Positions 1-8,801 of a stretch of DNA of 64,000 nucleotides are shown here, piece by piece (the stretch's first letter is position 1; each line of letters opens with the position of its first letter). The notes under the pieces were generated by a model that was not told the origin of the DNA, did no database searches, and worked only from the letters and a program-made list of their open reading frames with translations. The DNA is taken from contig CANMQJ010000001.1 in assembly GCA_947500005.1 (NCBI GenBank), forward strand, positions 186,001 through 250,000, written 5' to 3'. Origin of the DNA: an uncultured Paracoccaceae bacterium (lineage in GTDB: Bacteria > Pseudomonadota > Alphaproteobacteria > Rhodobacterales > Rhodobacteraceae). A program made the position numbers and the translations under genes.

Positions 1-31
1 CGGAGCCTGTCTTAGCGTATCGATCTGATGC

Positions 32-60
32 TGACAAACGTCAATTGACCGTTGGGTCAA
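32..60. repeat. Two small adjacent inverted repeats downstream of the folD operon
   Basis: Bases 32-43 read TGAC-N4-GTCA and bases 45-60 read TTGACC-N4-GGTCAA, both perfect. They lie left of the folD terminator, so they probably belong to a gene outside the window. They look like operators of a dimeric regulator, but no regulator can be named from the sequence. Bases 1-104 hold nothing else recognisable. Confidence 0.35.
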
Positions 61-104
61 CGCAACCTCACGGCGAGCGTGGGCGAAGGCGAACGCCTTG
101 AACG

Positions 105-129
105 AAAACGGCCCGCAAGAGCGAGCCGT
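105..129 (-). terminator. Rho-independent terminator of the fhs-folD2-folD operon
   Basis: On the minus strand, 27 bases after the folD stop codon, there is a 9-bp stem (one G-U pair) between 121-129 and 108-116 with a 4-base loop. A T tract (complement of AAAA at 105-108) follows at once. This is a standard intrinsic terminator and marks the end of the one-carbon operon. Confidence 0.8.
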
Positions 130-156
130 CAGCGATGATGTTCAGCGGAAAGCGGT

Positions 157-1059
157 TCAGGCCGTCAGCCCCTCGGGCTCTGCCAAGCCATTCTCCCGGC
201 AACAGGCGGTCAGCGTGTTGGCCAGCAGGCACGCGATGGTCATTGGACCCACCCCACCCGGAACCGGCGTGATCGCCCCCGCGACTTCTGCACAGCTCTC
301 GTAAAGACAATCGCCCACAAGGCGCGTCTTTCCCTCGCCCTTCTCGGGCGCGTCCACGCGGTTGATCCCCACGTCGATCACCGTCGCGCCCGGCTTGATC
401 CAGTCGCCCGGCACCATCTCGGGCCGGCCCACCGCGGCGACGACGATATCGGCGCGGCGCACGACCTCGGCCAGATCCTTGGTGCGAGAATGGGCGATGG
501 TCACCGTGCAGCTGTCCCGCAGCAAGAGTTGCGCCATCGGCTTGCCGACAATGTTCGAACGTCCGATCACCACGGCATCCATGCCCGACAGGCTACCGTG
601 CTGATTCCGCAGCATCATCAGGCATCCGAGCGGCGTGCAGGGCACCATGCTCTTCTGCCCGGTCGCCAGCAGGCCCACGTTCGAGATGTGGAACCCGTCC
701 ACGTCCTTGGCCGGGTCGATGGAGTTGATCACCAGGTCCTCGTTCAGATGGCGCGGCAGCGGCAGCTGCACCAGGATGCCATGCACCGACGGATCGGCGT
801 TCAGCTGCCCGATCAGCTCCAGCAGATCTTTCTCGGAGGTGCCGGCATCGAGCTTGTGCTCGAAGGAGTTCATGCCGACCTCGACCGTCATCTTCCCCTT
901 CGAGCGCACATAGACCTGGCTGGCCGGATCCTCGCCCACCAGAACCACGGCGAGGCCCGGCGTGAGATCGTGATCCGCCTTTAGCCGCGCCACGTGTTCG
1001 GCCACACGCCCCCGCACGTCCGCTGCGAATGCCTTGCCGTCGATTACCTGCGCTGACAT
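157..1059 (-). CDS. folD: Bifunctional methylenetetrahydrofolate dehydrogenase / methenyltetrahydrofolate cyclohydrolase FolD
   Basis: This 300-residue cytoplasmic enzyme interconverts 5,10-methylene-, 5,10-methenyl- and 10-formyl-tetrahydrofolate with NADP. Family motifs are intact: the catalytic Tyr50 and Lys54 in YVRSK, the folate-binding KDVDG near 117-121, the PCTP motif, the nucleotide-binding GRSNIVGKP, and the C-terminal [10 protein letters not shown]. The length is the usual one. The start at 1059 is preceded by a GGAAGGA Shine-Dalgarno sequence. It is the last gene of a minus-strand set with a second folD-like gene (12-bp gap) and fhs, so it links formate activation to serine, purine and methyl supply. 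This copy has all catalytic residues and is the orthodox FolD of the pair. Confidence 0.96.
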   Translation of the reverse strand: MSAQVIDGKAFAADVRGRVAEHVARLKADHDLTPGLAVVLVGEDPASQVYVRSKGKMTVEVGMNSFEHKLDAGTSEKDLLELIGQLNADPSVHGILVQLPLPRHLNEDLVINSIDPAKDVDGFHISNVGLLATGQKSMVPCTPLGCLMMLRNQHGSLSGMDAVVIGRSNIVGKPMAQLLLRDSCTVTIAHSRTKDLAEVVRRADIVVAAVGRPEMVPGDWIKPGATVIDVGINRVDAPEKGEGKTRLVGDCLYESCAEVAGAITPVPGGVGPMTIACLLANTLTACCRENGLAEPEGLTA

Positions 1060-1071
1060 CTTCGTCCTTCC

Positions 1072-1965
1072 CTAGTGATCCGTCCGGGCATAGGCGTCCC
1101 GGTAATGTTCCATCTGCATTCGGGTGGCCAATACCGCATTCTTCATAAGGATGGCCACCGTCACCGGCCCGACGCCGCCCGGAACCGGGGTGATCCAGCC
1201 CGCCACCTGTGCGCAACTGTCGAAATCCGCGTCGCCCACCGTGCGCGCGCCGTCGGGCGTTTCCACCCGGTTGATCCCGATATCGATCAGGGCCGCACCC
1301 GGTTTCAGCATGTCACCCGTCACCAGGCCGGGTTTTCCCACAGCCACGAAGACCGCGTCCGCCGCCCGACTGTGCATCGCGACGGAGCGTGTCATGTGGT
1401 GGCAGACCGTGACCGTCGCCCCCAGGCCCATCAACAGAAAGGCGATGGGTTTGCCCACAATCTCGGAGTGACCGATCACCGTGACATCCAGCCCTTCGAG
1501 TTTCAGCGGCAAGGTCTTGAGGATCTCGACCGCCGCGACCGCAGTACAGGGGCCAAGGGCTAGATCGTTATAGACGATATTGCCGATCGAGGCGGGATGC
1601 ATTCCCTCAACGTCCTTGAGCGGATGGACCGCCTTCTGCAACAGCTTCACCGGAATATGCGGCGGAAGCGGACGCTGGATGATGATCCCGTTCACGCGCG
1701 GATCGGCATTGAGCCCCTGCACGATCCCGATGAGCTGTTCCAGAGAGGTTTCCGCGGGGTACCCGCGCGCCTCGAATTCCACGCCCGCACTCTCGGCGCT
1801 TCGGCTCTGGTTGCGCACGTACAGCTCGGCGGCCGCCGTGTCGCCCACGCTGATGGACACCAGGCGCGGCGCCCAGCCCGCCTGCGCCAGCTCGGCGGCC
1901 TCCTGCGCCACCTCTGCGCGCATCCTTGCGCCGATGGCCTTTCCGTCGATCACTGCTGCGCGCAT
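1072..1965 (-). CDS. FolD-like paralogue with altered active-site residues
   Basis: This 297-residue protein aligns along its whole length with FolD. It keeps Tyr49, Gln97, the PCT motif, GHSEIVGKP and [10 protein letters not shown]. It differs where FolD is normally invariant: the lysine four residues after the catalytic tyrosine is Gln53 (YVRNQ), and the folate-contacting Asp of KDVDG is Glu120 (KDVEG). In human MTHFD1 the matching Lys-to-Gln mutant loses cyclohydrolase but keeps dehydrogenase activity, so this copy may be a dehydrogenase without cyclohydrolase. That is an inference. It lies between fhs and the orthodox folD, so it probably serves the same one-carbon flux. Calling it bifunctional FolD from similarity alone would be unsafe. 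Confidence 0.85.
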   Translation of the reverse strand: MRAAVIDGKAIGARMRAEVAQEAAELAQAGWAPRLVSISVGDTAAAELYVRNQSRSAESAGVEFEARGYPAETSLEQLIGIVQGLNADPRVNGIIIQRPLPPHIPVKLLQKAVHPLKDVEGMHPASIGNIVYNDLALGPCTAVAAVEILKTLPLKLEGLDVTVIGHSEIVGKPIAFLLMGLGATVTVCHHMTRSVAMHSRAADAVFVAVGKPGLVTGDMLKPGAALIDIGINRVETPDGARTVGDADFDSCAQVAGWITPVPGGVGPVTVAILMKNAVLATRMQMEHYRDAYARTDH

Positions 1966-2012
1966 CGCTTGTCCCCATGCCCGACGCGACGGGCCGACAG
2001 GACCCCGCGTCC

Positions 2013-2047
2013 GCGCAGGGCCGGGGCTCGCTGCCCCGGCCCTGCGC
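2013..2047. repeat. Perfect 15-bp stem-loop between fhs and the folD-like gene
   Basis: Bases 2013-2027 are the exact reverse complement of 2033-2047, with a 5-base loop. The stem is almost all G-C. It starts 12 bases beyond the fhs stop codon in the 94-base gap before the next gene. There is no T tract, so it is more likely an mRNA-stability or partial attenuation structure that sets fhs and folD levels apart than a full terminator. Confidence 0.7.
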
Positions 2048-2059
2048 CGTTCCCTTCGA

Positions 2060-3736
2060 TCAGAACAGGCCTTCGATCTGGCCCGCTTCGTTCAGGCGGA
2101 TCGTCTCGGCGGCAGGTTTGCGGGGCAGGCCCGGCATGGTCATGATCTCGCCGCAGACCACGACGATGAAGCCCGCGCCGGCAGACAGCCGCACCTCGCG
2201 CACCGGCACCGAATGGCCCGTGGGTGCGCCGCGCAGGTTCGGGTCGGTCGAGAAGGAATACTGCGTCTTGGCCATGCAGACCGGCAGATGGCCGTATCCC
2301 GCTTCTTCCCACTCGCGCAGCTGGGTGCGGATCCGTTTGTCCGCCAGCACCTCGTCGGCGCGGTAGATCCGCTTGGCGATGGTTTCGATCTTCTCGAAAA
2401 GCGGCATCTCGTCGGCATAAAGCGGGCCGAAATTGGCCGAACCCGAATCGGCCAGTTCGACCACCTTTTTCGCAAGTTCCGCCGACCCTTCCGAGCCCAG
2501 TTCCCAATGCCGCGACAGCACCGCTTCGCAGCCATGCGTGCCGACATAATCCTTCACGGCCTGGATTTCAGAGTCGGTATCGGTGACGAAATGGTTGATC
2601 GCCACGACCACCGGCACGCCGAAACTCTTCACGTTCTCGATGTGGCGGCCCAGGTTGGCGCATCCCTTCTTGACCGCGTCCACGTTCTCGGTGCCCAGAT
2701 CGGCCTTGGCCACGCCGCCATTCATCTTCATCGCGCGCACGGTGGCGACGATCACCACCGCGGAGGGCGCGATCCCGGCCTTGCGGCACTTGATGTTCAT
2801 GAATTTCTCGGCACCCAGATCGGCACCGAACCCGGCTTCGGTCACCACGTAATCGGCAACCTTCAGTGCGGTCTTCGTGGCGATGACCGAGTTGCAGCCA
2901 TGCGCGATATTGGCGAAGGGGCCGCCGTGCACAAAGGCCGGGTTGTTCTCCAGCGTCTGCACCAGGTTGGGCTGCATCGCGTCCTTGAGCAGCACGGTCA
3001 TCGCGCCCTCGGCCTTGATGTCGCGGCAATAGACCGGGGTCTTGTCGCGGCGATAGGCCACGATGATGTCGCCCAGACGCTTTTCCAGGTCCTTAAGGTC
3101 GTTGGCAAGGCACAGGATCGCCATGACCTCCGAGGCCACGGTGATGTCGAACCCGTCTTCGCGGGCAAAGCCGTTCGACACGCCGCCCAGAGACGAAGTG
3201 ATCTGGCGCAGCGAGCGGTCGTTCATGTCCACCACGCGGCGCCACTGGACGCGGCGGGTGTCGATCTCCTGTTCGTTGCCCCAGTAGATGTGGTTGTCGA
3301 TCATCGCGCTCAGCAGCGCATGGGCGCTGGTGATCGCGTGGAAATCACCGGTGAAGTGAAGGTTCATTTCCTCCATCGGCACGACCTGCGCATAGCCGCC
3401 CCCGGCAGCCCCGCCCTTCATCCCGAAATTGGGGCCAAGCGACGCTTCGCGGATGCAGATCATCGCGTTCTTGCCGATCCGGTTCAGCCCGTCGCCGAGG
3501 CCCACGGTCGTCGTGGTCTTGCCTTCGCCCGCGGGCGTCGGGTTGATCGCGGTCACCAGGATCAGTTTGCCGTCCTCGCGGTCCTGGACCGAGTCGATGA
3601 AGCTCTGGCTGACCTTCGCCTTGTCATGGCCATAGGGCAGCAGGTTGTCGGCAGAGATGCCCAGCTTGGCGCCGATCTCCTGGATCGGTTTCTTGTTCGC
3701 CTCGCGGGCGATTTCGATGTCGGATTTATAGCTCAT
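2060..3736 (-). CDS. fhs: Formate-tetrahydrofolate ligase
   Basis: The enzyme makes 10-formyltetrahydrofolate from formate, ATP and tetrahydrofolate in the cytoplasm. The reading frame is open further upstream, but the start at 3736 ([10 protein letters not shown]) gives 558 residues, the normal family length; longer versions add sequence without similarity. The ATP-binding loop [12 protein letters not shown] lies near residues 65-76, and the family segments [18 protein letters not shown] and [11 protein letters not shown] are intact. It is the first gene of the fhs-folD2-folD operon. In marine Rhodobacterales this set handles formate and methyl groups from methylated compounds, which may be its role here (inference). 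The 275 bases up to the divergent EF-hand gene must hold both promoters. Confidence 0.96.
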   Translation of the reverse strand: MSYKSDIEIAREANKKPIQEIGAKLGISADNLLPYGHDKAKVSQSFIDSVQDREDGKLILVTAINPTPAGEGKTTTTVGLGDGLNRIGKNAMICIREASLGPNFGMKGGAAGGGYAQVVPMEEMNLHFTGDFHAITSAHALLSAMIDNHIYWGNEQEIDTRRVQWRRVVDMNDRSLRQITSSLGGVSNGFAREDGFDITVASEVMAILCLANDLKDLEKRLGDIIVAYRRDKTPVYCRDIKAEGAMTVLLKDAMQPNLVQTLENNPAFVHGGPFANIAHGCNSVIATKTALKVADYVVTEAGFGADLGAEKFMNIKCRKAGIAPSAVVIVATVRAMKMNGGVAKADLGTENVDAVKKGCANLGRHIENVKSFGVPVVVAINHFVTDTDSEIQAVKDYVGTHGCEAVLSRHWELGSEGSAELAKKVVELADSGSANFGPLYADEMPLFEKIETIAKRIYRADEVLADKRIRTQLREWEEAGYGHLPVCMAKTQYSFSTDPNLRGAPTGHSVPVREVRLSAGAGFIVVVCGEIMTMPGLPRKPAAETIRLNEAGQIEGLF

Positions 3737-4011
3737 GGGGCGCGGTCCCTGGATTGGCGGTGCGAGATGGCCGGCGCGGCACGCCGGGGCTGCCCACTGC
3801 ATAACGCCGCGTCGCGCCCGGCAGGGACAGAATTGCGACCTTTCGACGTTTCGAAACGTCCTGATCGCGGCAGGTTCGGTCGGATAGGAAACCCGCAGCT
3901 TGACGGGGAAACACGGAACTCCTGCGCGGCTCTCCCGTTGAGTTCCCGAATGCCGGGGCGGGATCGTCCCGCCTCGGCCATGCAGACTGGAAAATCCGAA
4001 AGGAGGCCCCA

Positions 4012-4770
4012 ATGAAAAACCTAATCATGACCACCACCGCCGCGCTTGGTCTGATGGCAGCACCCGCGCTGGCTGCAACGAATACCGACGGCATGATCGA
4101 TTCGATCTGCAAGCAGGGCTATGGCAAGATCGACATGGATGGCGACGGCAAGCTGACACAGCAAGAGGTGGCCAATACCACCAATGCGATGTTCCCCAAG
4201 ATGGACCGCGACCAGAGTGGCGCCATCAGCCAGGAGGAGTTCTCGGCCTGCCTGAACGCCTCGGCCGGTGAGCCGGCGCAGGAAAGCGACCGCAAGGCCG
4301 AGAACATGGCCCAATACGACACTGACGATGACGGCACACTGACGCGCGAGGAATTCATGAATGCCGGCACCGATGCCGCGACCCGCGCGCAATCGGGCGA
4401 CGAAAGCGCCGATGAGGATCTTTCCCGGCTGATGTTCATCCCCGTCACTGAGGTAACACCCGATTACAGCACGTGGCGCCCTGACGATTTCGCGGTGCGC
4501 AGCTACATGCTTTTTGCCGCGCTCGACACCGACCAGTCCGGCGACGTTTCCGAGCAGGAATGGAGCAAGCCGCAACCGGCCCGCCCCGACATTCGGTCGC
4601 AACTGAGCGATGATTTCGAGGCGGCCGATGCCGACAACTCGGGCGATCTTTCGGAACAGGAAATGACCGCCTCGCGTCAGGCGGCGGCGGAGCGCGCGAA
4701 CCAGACTGCGGAAGACAGTGACGCGCCCAACCCGCCGGTCGTTTACTATCGCTACGATAGCACGATGTAA
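4012..4770 (+). CDS. Secreted EF-hand calcium-binding protein
   Basis: The 252-residue product opens with a signal peptide ([21 protein letters not shown], cleavage probably after Ala-Leu-Ala near residue 21), so it should be periplasmic or exported. Five EF-hand loops can be read: [48 protein letters not shown] and [12 protein letters not shown]. They are in two pairs plus one, joined by acidic linkers, and the C terminus ends in a tyrosine-rich stretch. An AGGAGG ribosome binding site precedes the start. It is a single-gene unit with its own terminator, divergent from fhs. Calcium binding is well supported; the partner or function is unknown. Confidence 0.85.
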   Translation: MKNLIMTTTAALGLMAAPALAATNTDGMIDSICKQGYGKIDMDGDGKLTQQEVANTTNAMFPKMDRDQSGAISQEEFSACLNASAGEPAQESDRKAENMAQYDTDDDGTLTREEFMNAGTDAATRAQSGDESADEDLSRLMFIPVTEVTPDYSTWRPDDFAVRSYMLFAALDTDQSGDVSEQEWSKPQPARPDIRSQLSDDFEAADADNSGDLSEQEMTASRQAAAERANQTAEDSDAPNPPVVYYRYDSTM

Positions 4771-4790
4771 GCCCTGCCCGCTACACAGCA

Positions 4791-4823
4791 GGCCTCGCGC
4801 AGTATAGCGCGGGGCCTTTTTTT
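4791..4823 (+). terminator. Rho-independent terminator after the EF-hand gene
   Basis: A 10-bp stem with one G-U pair joins 4791-4800 and 4807-4816 around a 6-base loop, followed by seven T residues. It begins 20 bases after the EF-hand stop codon and lies just before the end of the convergent MOSC gene. Confidence 0.9.
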
Positions 4824-4825
4824 GA

Positions 4826-5410
4826 TCATAGCATTTTCGGGGCCCAAGCGCGTTGCTGCGGTATGAAAAGGCTCATTTCATCGCCGAGCTCCAGCCGGCC
4901 CGCACGTTCCACCCAGGCCGTGACACCGCGCCGTCCCCGGGCGGCCGTCTTGAACTTTTTGCCGTGGCCCGGCTCGTCGGTCTCGATCTCGCGCGCAGGC
5001 AGGTGGCAGGGAAGGTTTTCCATGTCCACCGTGATTGTAAGGCCCGAGGGCGCCTGAAGCCGCGATCCAGGTGGCAGATGGGTGAAGTCAGGGATGGCAC
5101 TCAGAACGATACTCGCTCCGAGAAGCGCGGGGTCCAGCCGTTCCAGCCCGATCTCCGCAGCAATGATTTCCAGTTCCTCACGGGACAGGATCGACAACTG
5201 ACGCACGTTCCGGATTTCGGTACCCCTGGGATAGAGATGTGTGACCCGCGAGCAGGATGGCCGTGTGGCCCCCTCGTGCCGGGCACCCGTATCGCCGCAA
5301 AGGCTCAGCTCCAGCATCTCGACCGGTACCGCGCGCAGGCTTCCACCGGCAGCCACATGGCCCAGCCAGACCACCTCTCCTTTATATTCTGTCTTTGCCA
5401 CCGTCGACAT
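4826..5410 (-). CDS. MOSC domain-containing protein
   Basis: A 194-residue protein of the MOSC (molybdenum cofactor sulfurase C-terminal) superfamily, whose members bind molybdopterin through a conserved cysteine and act in sulfur or reductive transfers. The cysteine is seen in NLPCHLPAREIE near residue 135, and the N-terminal LGHV and Arg/Ser-rich GATRPSCSRVTHLYPRGTEIRN pattern is typical of the short, single-domain members. The frame is open 23 codons further up, but the ATG at 5410 has a good GGAGG-like site and begins the homologous part. No molybdoenzyme lies nearby, so the substrate cannot be told. Confidence 0.82.
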   Translation of the reverse strand: MSTVAKTEYKGEVVWLGHVAAGGSLRAVPVEMLELSLCGDTGARHEGATRPSCSRVTHLYPRGTEIRNVRQLSILSREELEIIAAEIGLERLDPALLGASIVLSAIPDFTHLPPGSRLQAPSGLTITVDMENLPCHLPAREIETDEPGHGKKFKTAARGRRGVTAWVERAGRLELGDEMSLFIPQQRAWAPKML

Positions 5411-5490
5411 CACCGCCCTCCGCCATTTCGACTTGGCATTAGCCTGCAAGCGGCGCGCTGAACAAGAGAGACAGCGCAAGGGTGGAAACG

Positions 5491-5522
5491 AAAACGCACC
5501 GCGCCGTTCAGTGCGCGATGCG
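5491..5522 (-). terminator. Rho-independent terminator downstream of ftsH
   Basis: On the minus strand a 10-bp stem (one G-U pair) is formed by 513-522 and 495-504 of the 5 kb region (5513-5522 with 5495-5504). The loop has 8 bases and is followed by TTTT and further T residues. It lies 26 bases beyond the ftsH stop codon and separates ftsH from the MOSC gene. Confidence 0.85.
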
Positions 5523-5547
5523 TATCTCGAGACCGGGGAGCCTCTAC

Positions 5548-7464
5548 TCAGACGGTAGGCTCGGGTTCCAACCCCCCTTCGGGCGGGGTCTTCTTCGGTT
5601 TGGTCTTTGGAATCGCCGTCACGCTGGGAGCGTTGCCTTGGTCCGGCGTGTCATCGCCGTCATTTCCCGCATTGGGCGGCTCGCCCCGGACCACGCGCTT
5701 GATCTCGTCACCGGTCAGCGTCTCGTATTCTAGCAAGCCCTGCGCCAGGCGTTCCCACTCTTCCTTCTTCTCCTGGATGATCGCGAAGGCCCGGTCGTAG
5801 CCCTCTTGGATAAAGCGTTTCACCTCTTCCTCGATCATCTCCTTGGTATGGGCCGAGACCGAGAAGCCGGGCGTCTGGCCGGAATAACCCTCATGCGCCT
5901 CGGCATAGTCGATATTGCCCACCTTGTCGGACATGCCCCAGCGCAGCACCATCGCGCGTGCCAGTTGGCTGGCCTGCATGATGTCGCCCGCAGGACCGTT
6001 CGAGACGTGCTCGGGACCATACTTGATGATCTCGGCGGCCTTGCCCGCCATGGTCATCGCCAGCTTCTGCTCGCACTCATCCTTGTGGAAGTTCAGACGA
6101 TCCATCTCGGGCAGCGATACCACCATGCCCAACGCGCCGCCGCGTGGAATGATCGTCGCCTTGTAGACCGGATCGCAGAGCGGCAGTTCCATGCCGACAA
6201 TCGCGTGGCCGGCCTCGTGATAGGCGGTCTTTTCCTTCTGATCCTGCGTCAGCACCATCGAGCGGCGCTCGGCGCCCATCATCACCTTGTCCTTGGCGTT
6301 CTCGAAATCTTCCATCGTGACGAACCGCCGGCCCACGCGCGCGGCCATCAGCGCCGCCTCGTTCACCAGGTTCGCAAGATCGGCACCCGAGAAACCGGGC
6401 GTTCCGCGCGCGATGATGCGCAGATCCACATCCGGACCCAGCGGGGTCTTGCGTGCATGGACGCCCAGGATCTTTTCGCGGCCCTTGATGTCGGGGTTGC
6501 CCACGGTCACCTGGCGGTCGAACCGGCCGGGGCGCAGCAGCGCGGGGTCCAGCACGTCCTTGCGGTTGGTTGCGGCAAGGATGATGACACCCTCGTTGGC
6601 CTCGAAACCGTCCATCTCGACCAGAAGCTGGTTCAGCGTCTGCTCCCGTTCGTCGTTCCCGCCGCCATAGCCCGCGCCGCGATGCCGACCCACGGCATCG
6701 ATTTCGTCGATGAAGACGATGCAGGGCGCGTTCTTCTTGGCTTGTTCGAACATGTCCCGGACACGCGAGGCACCCACGCCCACGAACATCTCGACGAAAT
6801 CCGAACCCGAAATGGTGAAGAAAGGAACACCTGCCTCGCCAGCGATGGCACGCGCCAGAAGCGTCTTACCGGTACCCGGAGGGCCCACCAGCAGCGCCCC
6901 CTTGGGGATCTTGCCGCCCAGGCGCGAGAATTTCTGCGGGTTGCGCAGGAACTCGACGATCTCTTCAAGTTCTTCCTTGGCTTCGTCGATGCCGGCCACG
7001 TCGTCAAACGTGACGCGACCGTGCTTTTCGGTGAGCATCTTGGCCTTGGACTTGCCAAAGCCCATCGCACCGCCTTTGCCGCCACCCTGCATCCGGTTCA
7101 TGAAATAGACCCAGACGCCGATCAGCAGCAGGAAGGGCAGAAGCGTGATCAGGAAGGACTGAAAGCCCGATTGCTGCTGCTTCTTTGCCTGAACCGGGAT
7201 GTCGTTCTCGATCAGAAGGCTCGTGACCTCGGCATCGCCGGGCTTGATCGTCACGTATTCCCGACCGTCATTGCTGCGATAGCGGATCTGCTCGCCGTCC
7301 AGCGTGACCCGGCTGACCTCGTCGGCCTCGACCGCGCTGACGAAATCGGAATAGGTCTTCTCCTGGCTCTGCAGGGTTCCGCCCGATCCGCTGAACAGGT
7401 TGAACAGTGCAAGGATAAGCAGGAACAGAACGACCCAGAAGGCGATGTTGCGTGCGTTGCCCAA
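5548..7464 (-). CDS. ftsH: ATP-dependent zinc metalloprotease FtsH
   Basis: A membrane-anchored AAA+ protease that degrades misfolded and regulatory membrane proteins. Seen in order: a first membrane segment ([15 protein letters not shown]), a periplasmic domain, a second membrane segment near 100-120, Walker A GPPGTGKT near residue 198, Walker [13 protein letters not shown], the second region of homology, and the zinc site HEAGH near 414. The family start ([12 protein letters not shown]) falls on a TTG codon at 7464 with GGAGAG five bases before it, giving 638 residues. The upstream ATG would add an 11-residue tail with poor ribosome-site spacing, so TTG is preferred. The 88-base gap after tilS may hold its promoter. 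Confidence 0.95.
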   Translation of the reverse strand: MGNARNIAFWVVLFLLILALFNLFSGSGGTLQSQEKTYSDFVSAVEADEVSRVTLDGEQIRYRSNDGREYVTIKPGDAEVTSLLIENDIPVQAKKQQQSGFQSFLITLLPFLLLIGVWVYFMNRMQGGGKGGAMGFGKSKAKMLTEKHGRVTFDDVAGIDEAKEELEEIVEFLRNPQKFSRLGGKIPKGALLVGPPGTGKTLLARAIAGEAGVPFFTISGSDFVEMFVGVGASRVRDMFEQAKKNAPCIVFIDEIDAVGRHRGAGYGGGNDEREQTLNQLLVEMDGFEANEGVIILAATNRKDVLDPALLRPGRFDRQVTVGNPDIKGREKILGVHARKTPLGPDVDLRIIARGTPGFSGADLANLVNEAALMAARVGRRFVTMEDFENAKDKVMMGAERRSMVLTQDQKEKTAYHEAGHAIVGMELPLCDPVYKATIIPRGGALGMVVSLPEMDRLNFHKDECEQKLAMTMAGKAAEIIKYGPEHVSNGPAGDIMQASQLARAMVLRWGMSDKVGNIDYAEAHEGYSGQTPGFSVSAHTKEMIEEEVKRFIQEGYDRAFAIIQEKKEEWERLAQGLLEYETLTGDEIKRVVRGEPPNAGNDGDDTPDQGNAPSVTAIPKTKPKKTPPEGGLEPEPTV

Positions 7465-7552
7465 GGAAACTCTCCTAAATCTCACGGCAAACCGCACCCT
7501 CGAAGGGGCGCGTGCCGGTTAGACGTTTAAAATAGAGATCATTGGCCAAGGT

Positions 7553-8797
7553 TCAATGCGATAAAAGGGATGCATAGAACTCTTCTCGCCCACCGATCCG
7601 CCTTGCGGCCCACCCGCGCGTCTCTCCGGCACAGGGCGCGGCAAGAAGCCGCTCACCGGCCCAGACCGCGGGAGAGGCCAGAAGAGATTGCCTCGGCCGC
7701 CCGGTTTCGCGCCAGTCGGGGCATTCGGCCAGACCCTCTGGTCCCAATGCACGGATAACCGCCCCGCGTGTTGCCGGACCGGTCACGGTCCAACGCCCGT
7801 CCCAGATCTCGCCGACCGGCACCTCCTGCCCTTCGACGAAACGGTATTCGCGGCAGATCCGCGCCCATCTCCCCTCGCGCAAGATCAGGCAACGTGCCAG
7901 CGACGTGGGGCGTTCGCGCCGCAAGGCCTCCAGCGCTTCGGCCACCGCCTTGCGGCGCGGACCGTATTCGTCGCCGCCCACCCATGCGACGCCGTGCAGA
8001 AGCAAGCGTCGGGCGATCTCCTCGGGCAGAGTTCGGAACCTCCGAAGATCGATCAGCACGTCGCCGGCATCAATTTCCACGATGTCGCGTGCAGCCAGAA
8101 AGACATACCAGTCCAGCGCCTCGCGCACGCTTGCCATGTTGCGCGCCACTTCGGCCAGTACGGCCGCTGTGATGCCCAGCGGTTCGAGATAGCCCAGCGC
8201 CTCACGCGCCTTGATACGGTCAAAGCGCAGATCGCGATTCGACGGATCCTCGGCCCAGCCTATGCCACGTTCGGTCAGATAGGCGCGCAACGCGGCGCGA
8301 CTGACGCTCAGCAAAGGGCGCATCAGGGTGATGCCTCCCTGCGTCCGCCGCGGGGCCATCGCGGCAAGCCCGCTCACCCCCGCCGCGCGGCTCAGCCGCA
8401 TCAGCACGGTCTCGGCCTGGTCGTCGGCGGTATGTCCCAGCGCAAGAACCGAAACCCCACGCTCGCGCGCCCATTCGGTCAGCAGGCCATAACGCGCCCG
8501 CCGCGCCTGATCCTGAAGGTTCCCGCTGCCGTCCCACCCCTGCCAGCGCAGGATGGAGTGATCAATGCCCATGCCAGCGCAGAGCCGTGCGACTGACCGG
8601 GCCTCATCCGCGGCTTCGGGCCGCAGCCCGTGATCCACGGTCGCGGCGAAGATCTCGATGCCGGTTTCACGAAATGCCTGGTGCATCAGGTCGAGCAGAG
8701 CCACGGAATCCCCACCGCCCGATACCGCAACCCCCAACCGCGCCGGCGCCTTTCCCGGGAATTGCGCCCGGATGACGGCGACGAGATCCTGGTTCAT
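7553..8797 (-). CDS. tilS: tRNA(Ile)-lysidine synthetase TilS
   Basis: TilS uses ATP and lysine to turn the wobble cytidine of tRNA-Ile(CAU) into lysidine, which is essential for reading AUA. The PP-loop signature SGGGDS lies at residues 26-31, and the N-terminal ATPase domain continues through DHGLRPEA and LGHTADDQAETVLMR. The 414-residue length and the less conserved C-terminal domain fit the family. It follows ybgF by 4 bases and precedes ftsH. The order tol-pal, ybgF, tilS, ftsH is common in alphaproteobacteria, which supports the call. Confidence 0.95.
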   Translation of the reverse strand: MNQDLVAVIRAQFPGKAPARLGVAVSGGGDSVALLDLMHQAFRETGIEIFAATVDHGLRPEAADEARSVARLCAGMGIDHSILRWQGWDGSGNLQDQARRARYGLLTEWARERGVSVLALGHTADDQAETVLMRLSRAAGVSGLAAMAPRRTQGGITLMRPLLSVSRAALRAYLTERGIGWAEDPSNRDLRFDRIKAREALGYLEPLGITAAVLAEVARNMASVREALDWYVFLAARDIVEIDAGDVLIDLRRFRTLPEEIARRLLLHGVAWVGGDEYGPRRKAVAEALEALRRERPTSLARCLILREGRWARICREYRFVEGQEVPVGEIWDGRWTVTGPATRGAVIRALGPEGLAECPDWRETGRPRQSLLASPAVWAGERLLAAPCAGETRGWAARRIGGREEFYASLLSH

Positions 8798-8801
8798 TGC
8801 C

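Noticed and set aside
1580..4015. Long plus-strand open frame of 811 codons opposite fhs and the folD-like gene
   Set aside because: It is His/Arg/Gly-rich low-quality sequence mirroring genes with all conserved motifs on the minus strand; long antisense frames are common in high-GC DNA.
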